Of a DNA stretch of 64,000 bases, positions 57,576 through 64,000 are shown piece by piece. Source of the DNA: Austropuccinia psidii (taxonomy: Eukaryota; Basidiomycota; Pucciniomycetes; Pucciniales; Sphaerophragmiaceae); contig JALGQZ010000003.1 of the NCBI GenBank assembly GCA_023105745.1, forward strand, positions 46,408,196 to 46,472,195, in the 5' to 3' direction. The notes under the pieces were generated by a model. That model did not search any database, was not told where the DNA came from, and was given only the letters and a program-made list of their open reading frames with translations. The stretch's first letter is position 1; each line of letters opens with the position of its first letter. The translations under genes and the position numbers were made by a program.

Positions 57576-59255
57576 AATTGTGATTAATTAATGTTATGCA
57601 ATAATCTTATCATATAAGCTTATGCAATTTACCTTGAATTGAGCTAAGCTTCAGAAGAATTTTGAATTTATTTAGCCTATTCTTCCCATTGTTTTTCAGT
57701 ATTAATTTTAAGGAAAATGCATTCCAGACGGTAATTTATGAATGGCAGAATTTGGAATTCAGTGACTTCTTTGAGGGCCATTCAAATTAAAGAGTTTTGT
57801 TTTCACTCCTTTAGGATTAAGAAGGGATAGTTAATTAAGACTACATGACAAGTAGTTTCATGATCAATTTTTGAAATCCTTGGGTTCATAGGAATATCTT
57901 GATCATAGAAGGTTTATAAAAATAATTCTAATATAAAAAATTAACTACTCAAAAAATTCAAACAAAAATCACAAGAAAAATAAAGAAAAGAAATCGAAAA
58001 AAATCCAAAAAAACTCAAAAAAATAATTTCAAATAAAAGATTTCAAAAAAACTATCAATAAACAATTTAAAGAAATCTTTGTAACAAAAATGTAAAAAGA
58101 AAATTCGATCAAAATCTTCACCCTCTTTTTTCTCCCCATCCAATTAAAAAAATCTCCAGCCCCTGCATTTCAACAATTTCAATTTTTAGATCCCAGAAAT
58201 TTTTTCTCCAATCACCTCATTAAAAAAAGAAAACAATTTCAATATCCATCTAGCTAAAATTTCATTTCTACCTCACCGATTCAATCAAGGTCTTTCTCTG
58301 TTGATTACTCCAATGAAGTTTTAGTCATTTATTTCCTTTTTTATATATTTTTATCTCTAATTCTTTTACTTTATAGGTGCGTCAATTTTTTGATGGTAAA
58401 AACGTTCTAAAAATTCCCAAATAACCTTCCAGTTCCAACGCGAATTGATTTAAAATCTACTCACTATTCTTTTTCTTCAGCTAGTAGAATCAATTCTGCT
58501 GTTTTTAATTTAATATTTGATTTTGAGACACTTCCAAATCTATTTGAAGTTAAAATTTAGGCTTCTTTCAAGGCTCTCTTCATCATTAGGATTAACCATA
58601 GTGAGTATTTTTTTCAAATTAAAAAGCAATAATTCGATTGATTTTTTTATTAATTTTTTTTTATTTGATTCATAACTACGTCTTCAGCTTAAGATGATTT
58701 TTCGCCTTTTTTTTGAATTTCAATCCATCAAATATACTAATTTTTCCCACCTTTCCTCCTTTTGTTTGGTTTGATCTTTAGGAGTTGAATTAATAATTTG
58801 GGCCTTGTAATTTAGAGTTTTATTACGTTTCCTCTTGTGACATCCATTCCACCAACTCTAAATTTAAGCAAAAATCCTCTAACCTTTGGAATTTTGGGTC
58901 TCAATCATTCGATGAGAGTGATGTAATTCCTCATCCACCTCATGACATCACTTTGAAAAATCTGATATGAAGAATTTCGGGACTCAACCTGAATATTTCG
59001 ATTATTTAAAAGCTGATTCCTCATAATCATCTCAACAAAATACCTGAACTCAAAGTCTTAAGAAAACCAGTACTAGAAAACAAAGAAGACTGTTTAAATT
59101 CATTGATAAGACCTCAGAGAACCTTGAGAAACTAATAACTATTTCTTCATAATCTTACTAGCCAAAAAGAAGGCTCCCACTGAAACCTAGCTGAGACTCC
59201 CACTGACACAATTGCTTCCAAATCCATATGTCCTCATCAGCAAAAATCAGATCTC
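57576..59255. other. AT-rich stretch, no clear gene
   Basis: A-rich block 57,930-58,100, then CT-rich sequence. Around 58,850-59,000 a plus-strand frame (FKQKSSNLWNFGSQSF, DVIPHPPHDITLKN) looks protein-like and may be the 5' part of the next entry. Nothing firm. Confidence 0.4.
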
Positions 59256-59259
59256 ATCT

Positions 59260-59640
59260 TTTCCAATTCTGATTTATGAACTAAATCCTTTCAATGAGGC
59301 AACTGAAACCTTCTCAAAAATTCAGCAACTCATAATTATATTCAAATAACTGGAAAGAAATAGAAAAGACATGATAACAAATGACAAGAATCTTGGATGT
59401 ATTATGAGGGGTATTGGATTTTTCAGGGCTATGATTATTGCAAGGCAGCAGGAATTTAGGCCAGTAAGTCTTGTCTGAATCAAGCTCATATTGATTACAA
59501 TGAGCATCAGTGGGCCAAAATTCAAAAATTCATTGAATTTATACATTCAAGAACTAAATGATTTTCCAATGAAGCACTCAGAAAAAAGCAATATATTATG
59601 CAAGAAGCTCAATTACCAAGATATAGTCAAGAATAATTGC
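59260..59640 (+). pseudogene. Fragment resembling the N-terminal part of rust TET/JBP-like oxygenase proteins
   Basis: Plus strand reads NDKNLGCIMRGIGFFRAM (about 59,380-59,435), then after a frameshift near 59,478 DYNEHQWAKIQKFIEFIHSR (about 59,496-59,555) and FSNEALRKKQYIMQEAQLP. From memory, the pattern GIGFR, QWA-x-I-x2-F-x2-FI-x2-R and FSN-x-AL occurs just before the 2OG-Fe(II) oxygenase domain of an expanded rust family. The oxygenase domain itself is not present. At least two stops and one frameshift. Family assignment needs a search. Confidence 0.4.
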
Positions 59641-59649
59641 AATCCCCAA

Positions 59650-61038
59650 GCTCAAATGTGTAACAACAACTAGCCAGGGGTAAGGGTATTGATACTTACA
59701 CCCACTAAAACACCTCAAAACCAGAAATTCCAATGTGTATCAGAATTAAGCTTCAGAAATCTTCCTTGTTGAAACATAAATACAGTCTGGTTCATCAATA
59801 CAGCCTGTCAACTGCTGTATAGGTTGGAATTATCCAATACAGTTTGGATACACCATACTGAAGCTGTACGATCACTCAAGACCACCACAACTCTTTTACA
59901 GATCCTGAACAGCAGTACAGGACCTGTATTGGCCAGAATCAATTCAATCATCAATCATTCTCATGATAATTCTCTTTCTGGATCAGGGCTGGTTATTCTC
60001 ACATTTACCAGCCCCTCTTTCTCCCCCCTGGGGACATTTCCCCAGTGAATTAATTTAGTTTACTTATTATTTTATAAATATTCTTATCCTTATTTTGGGT
60101 ATTATATTTATTCAATTTTGAGTTAGTTTTTGAATTTTCTTTCTTTGCCTGTACAGTATGAGCTGGATGCCCATATCCTTATTAACCCTTCTCTTTCCAT
60201 TCTGACAGGTTGAAACAGTGGACTTGGACTGGTTTGCGGTTGGCTCTTTTATTTCTTACTCTTATTATTTTGTTTCTGCCTTCTTATATTTCATTATTTA
60301 GTAATCTCATATTTCTCCACTCTTACGTGCATTTTCCATTTACCATATCTTGAGCCCTCCATAAGTAAATCCCAGTTTACTCAGTGCCAGGCCCTCTTCA
60401 CTTAGAAGAGCCCCTGTGACATTAAATTAATTAGCCCATATTTGATTCTTTCTTTGAATTTAATTAAATTCATTTCTATCATTCTTCAGATTATGACTCT
60501 TTATGTTTTTGATGATTCTTCATCATTATGATTTCTCTTATTAATTTTCATGCCTTTCATTTTATTCAAATGAAACTTGATTTTCTCATTCCTTAATCAT
60601 TGCTTACTCTCCAATTTTATTCTCAATTTTTTATCAAATCAAAATTTTATTTTGTTTGCTTATTCAGGTCTTATTGATTGGGGTTTATTTTGGTTATTGA
60701 TTCAGCAGTTCAGGATTCCGTTTGGATTGCAGTGATTGACTCATTGAATTCCTCAAGAATTGATTTTATTTTTGATTGACTTTATTCATCAAGATATCGA
60801 ACTGATTCACTGATTGATTTCTCACAACATTGATTGATTATTGATTATTGAATTCTTTCAATATTTATTGATAATTGATTTGAATTGACTTTTCAATATT
60901 GACTGAATTGATTGATTGATTTATTTAATTTGATTTCACCTCAATACGTTTGATTGATTGCTCAAGATTCATCAAGAATTTAATTGATATTGAGTTGGCC
61001 AAGTTTTAATTTCCTTATTTCCAAGTACCATCAAGTTA
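59650..61038 (+). other. Presumed LTR end and leader of the family C gag copy
   Basis: No gene. Several CAATACAG/CTGTATTG motifs (59,775-59,935), a CT-rich part (60,005-60,045), and a GATT-rich run (60,660-60,990, repeated TTGATTGATTGA). The LTR to leader boundary could not be fixed. Confidence 0.4.
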
Positions 61039-62174
61039 TTGTCTTATCCTTTCATAATTCCAGTTCTTCATAGCCTGCCAGCCAAGAATACAAGATCTCA
61101 AAGACATAAAGCTGTTCTTACTCCTACAGCAAGGGCTCCTCTTGGCCACACACCATCAGTTCATCAACTGAGTGCAAATTTGGACAGAGGACCAGAAATG
61201 GAAGGAGCAGCACCCTTAAGAAGAGGAGGTGTGAAGTCAAGAAGATCAAGATCATTCTCTGGCTTATTGGGTGGCTATCCAAGCGTGTCTCAAGGACCTA
61301 GAAGTATATTGGGGGAAGCTGAAGATGAAGAGGGGGAGGGGTCTGAGGAAACTGAAGTGGAAGCTACCTTGGCAGGTGCCCCTGAGGCTTCTGAAGCTGC
61401 AAATCTATCTCATTCTAATAAACCTCTTGTCTCTCAATTTGAAACAAATCTCCTCAAGATGATGGAGCAGATGACCCAATTCATGGGGCAACTCACTCAA
61501 GCAGTTGCTCCCAGGGACAATTCCAACTCCCATTCATTAGATACTCCATCAATGAAGGCACCGATTCCTTTTATGGTACTTAAGCCTATAAATTGAGGGG
61601 ATTTATCCAATCCTGTCAATCAATTTTCCATAATTATCCAGAAAATTTTTCCTCTGACAGGAAGAAAGTTGTTCATTAAACTTCTCTTCTCACTGGTAGA
61701 GCTGGCAAATGGATTAAACCCTACCTTTCAAATATTTCCAATGAAGATACTTCTTATCTCCTCAATAATTGGCAGTTATTTGAAACCCAATTATTCACTT
61801 TGTTTGGTGATCCCAATGAAGTCAGGAAATCTGAACAAGATTTGGACAATTTTTGGATGAAAGAAAGTGGTCATGTGTCCTTGTACATTGCCGATTTCTG
61901 AAGTTTAATGTCAATAATTGGAGATTGGGGAGAAAGGGCTTACATTCATGTTTATAGAAAAGGATTGCAATGAAGATTATTAGACCAGTTGACTTCTCAC
62001 CCTGGAACCTTTGACACTCTTCAAGAGCTCATGAATTTCACATTGGAATTAGATACCATGTACCATGAGAGTCAGAAGGAAAAGGGTGGCAATCAAGAAA
62101 AAAGGCTTCCTGTCCCTGGATCCAATCCCTCAAGGCCTCCTGAAGGCTCTTCTTTAAAAAGGCCTCACCATAAG
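61039..62174 (+). pseudogene. Family C Gag, frameshifted and cut by an LTR
   Basis: ATG 61,039 opens 185 codons: NTRSQRHKAVLTPTARAPLG, a basic RRSRSFSG patch, an acidic EAEDEEGEGSEETEVE tract, then a helical LLKMMEQMTQFMGQ stretch. A 1-nt deletion near 61,561 (KAP/DSFYGT) shifts the frame. The Ty3 Retrotrans_gag domain follows in the new frame: FIQSCQSIFHNYPENFSSD, GRAGKWIKPYLSN, NWQLFETQLFTLFGDPNEV, LYIADF, GDWGERAY, LMNFTLELDTMYHE. Stops: TAA 61,581, TAA 61,677, TGA 61,899, TGA 61,971. It ends at 62,174, where a family B LTR begins. No zinc knuckle or Pol remains. Confidence 0.85.
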
Positions 62175-62398
62175 TGTCAGCCTGTGACTCAAAACCAGAG
62201 CACAAGCATGACAGCCTAATACCATAAATTCATGGTATAGCCAATATACCACCAAAACATGGAGCTGAGCCAAATCAGCTAAAAAGGTATCAAATGAAAG
62301 GGGAAACTCACCCCTTTCCAAATATACAAGTCCCATCACCATAGAGAAAAGAGTAAAAAAGTTATTCCTGCTCAAAGTTGGTGCTTAGCATAAACCTT
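62175..62398 (+). repeat. Family B LTR, first 224 bp only
   Basis: TGTCAGCCTGTGACTCAAAA start, then the same order as 15,267-15,490. Cut at 62,398. Confidence 0.8.
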
Positions 62399-63130
62399 TG
62401 TGAGCCTTAGAGGTAATTTCATATACCCAAAAGACCACAAATACAAAATTAACATATAAATATAAATAAAATAAATTTATTTATATTATTAAAATGAAAA
62501 TTAAAATATAAATATAAAATTATATTAACAATTAAAAACTTAATTACAATTTAAAAATAAAATTACATTAAAATTTTGAAATTGCAAAATTACATTTATA
62601 ACTGAAAAAATTAAGTAAAAATTAATTTTTAACAAAATTGTAAAAATATAAAAAAATTTGGAAAAAAGTTAAATAAATATTATTATAACTTTTTATCCAA
62701 TAAATAAACATATAAAAATTATTTCACCATTGGATTCCTCATAAAAAATCAGGTGGGGTCACCTCTGGATGAAATTTCTGTAACTCAACTCTAAATAAGC
62801 TTAAATTAAGTTTTTAGTATTTTCAATACAAAAGCTGAAAATCCTCAAAACTTTAATTTAATTCACACCACATGTGGTGTTAACCATCAATTTTTGTGTT
62901 AAAATTGAGGTGTTGTGTTTAGTTTAGAAGTTATGAGGAAGTGAAGTATTTTCAATTGAATTCAATTGAGATGTCAAAATGTGCATGTGTATTACATAAG
63001 TGAACTTTAATTTACATATGAGGTATCAATTATTACTGTATTGAACTTTACAACTCAATTGAATTACATATGTAAATTATAATTATAATACATGATGAAG
63101 AATTAAAGGAAAAATAAATTGGAAAGATTA
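62399..63130 (+). repeat. Family A-like LTR piece with AT-rich expansion
   Basis: TGTGAGCCTTAGAGGTA start; 62,450-62,740 is nearly pure A/T. CTCTAAATAAGCTTAAATTAA near 62,790 matches the A1 LTR near 6030. Includes a perfect 16-bp palindrome at 62,865-62,880. Confidence 0.6.
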
Positions 63131-63135
63131 AATTT

Positions 63136-63149
63136 GGGGGGGAAAAGGA
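63136..63149 (+). other. Polypurine tract, family C copy
   Basis: GGGGGGGAAAAGGA before the LTR, as in the 25.48 kb relic. Confidence 0.6.
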
Positions 63150-64000
63150 ACTCCAGCTCTAAGGGGGAGCTAGACCCCCAAAATCCTTGCTGACAGGAAT
63201 GTGGTGTCAAAATTCACGCAAACGTTCATCACTTTTGGCCTGGAATTGAGTTACAGGGTCTGTGGACTCAATTGATGATGAGGTTTTGATACCAACTGGG
63301 GTATTTTTAGCTGTTGCCAAGAGGGTAAAACTACCCTTAAGACAAAACAATCATAGTAAAAACAGTTTTAACTGGTTTCTACGCCTCTTATACACATTCT
63401 GACGTGTTTTTAAGGCTCTAGACCAGGTATTGCTATAGTAATGGGTGATTTAAGGGTCTGAAATGGCTTAAACCAGCCCTTTTTTGGTCCAAACCAGGGT
63501 TCAATGATTCCATAATTGGCTTTTCTGTTGTCAGACTTTTTTTCACGACCAACAAGAGTAAATTTTACTTTTGGAGTAAGAAAATTGATGGCTATAAAAG
63601 AATGTCTTCTTTGCCCCACTTTTCTCTTCATGTCAGAATCTTTTCCTTTTATTAATTAGTTTAAACACTGTTAAACCCATCAATAGAAGATTCCAACCAC
63701 CTCTATTAAATCATTTTAAACCTTTTAACCACGTGAAAAAATCATTATAATCATTGTTTGTAACTCTTATAATCATTTTTAACCCTGAACAACCCCAAAA
63801 GTGAATTAAAGCATCTTTCATCACTGTAAACTTTGTCACTTTGTTTCCAAATTCACTCTGGTCACTTTTGGGCGTGTTTTTTCTTTGATATTCTTTTTAA
63901 AGACTCTGTTCTTTAATTAATTGCTTGCAGTTCATTGCGCAATTAATTCCAATTGAAATTTCTCTTGAAGAAATTTCTTTTGTAGCCTTATGATATCTCT
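63150..64000 (+). repeat. Family C 3' LTR, runs off the window
   Basis: Homologous to 25,494-26,280 (+) and to the split minus-strand copy flanking B3. Short ACGTG motifs near 63,402 (GACGTGT) and 63,732 (CACGTGA). The exact first base is uncertain by about 30 bp. Confidence 0.65.

Noticed and set aside
60660..60990. GATT-rich run as a telomere or satellite
   Set aside because: Units are irregular and restricted to the presumed family C leader.
1..64000. CRISPR array, tRNA, rRNA or bacterial operon features
   Set aside because: No regularly spaced identical repeats with unique spacers, no cloverleaf or rRNA core noticed; the sequence is eukaryotic transposon DNA.

Overview
The window is almost entirely retrotransposon sequence. 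No complete host gene was recognised. The AT-rich composition, the dense Ty3/gypsy (Metaviridae) chromovirus copies, the short introns, and Gag-Pol proteins that I remember as typical of the myrtle rust Austropuccinia psidii all point to a rust fungus (Pucciniales). The genus is inferred from memory of protein families, not from a search.

Three Ty3/gypsy families are interleaved. Family A (LTR starts TGTGAGCC, about 1.9 kb): a 5'-cut copy A1 at 1-7690 (+), a + relic near 27.2-29.3 kb, a relic at 42.6-50.1 kb carrying its own LTR plus a solo-like LTR at 44,961-46,755, and an LTR piece at 62,399-63,130. Family B (LTR starts TGTCAGCC, about 1.42-1.46 kb): truncated gag-end copy B2 (-, 7691-12,099), pol-end copy B2b (+, 12,100-20,053), deleted copy B4 (-, 16,413-19,839) sitting inside the LTR of B2b, old relic B5 (-, 20,054-24,060), full-length copy B3 (-, 30,122-39,785), and an LTR piece at 62,175. 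Family C: integrase relic plus LTR at 24.06-26.3 kb (+), an LTR split by B3 (29.45-30.12 kb and 39.79-39.97 kb, -), and a gag copy with 3' LTR at 61.0-64.0 kb (+).

Every coding region is damaged by stops or frameshifts. A1 is the cleanest: one reading frame runs from base 3 to 5666, interrupted only by five stop codons. The standard order is Gag, CCHC knuckle, aspartic protease, reverse transcriptase, RNase H, integrase, chromodomain-like tail, polypurine tract, LTR.

The most unusual feature is a second protein, ORF1, encoded in the +1 frame inside the 5' part of gag in families A and B. In both families ORF1 lies directly behind a 63-68 nt intron of the same phase. Removing the intron joins an upstream exon in frame to ORF1 and deletes the stops that otherwise block that frame. 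In B3 the intron also contains the first ATG of the gag frame, so splicing would switch the RNA between ORF1 protein and Gag-Pol.

Other features: an 839-bp terminal-inverted-repeat element with perfect 8-bp target duplications and an internal 21-bp minisatellite (52,924-53,762); a decayed gene with introns (56,701-57,575); a fragment resembling the region before the TET/JBP-like oxygenase domain of rust proteins (59,260-59,640); a 172-bp tandem repeat; and an unassigned GC-richer block with a TCACATGA cluster (40.86-42.15 kb).
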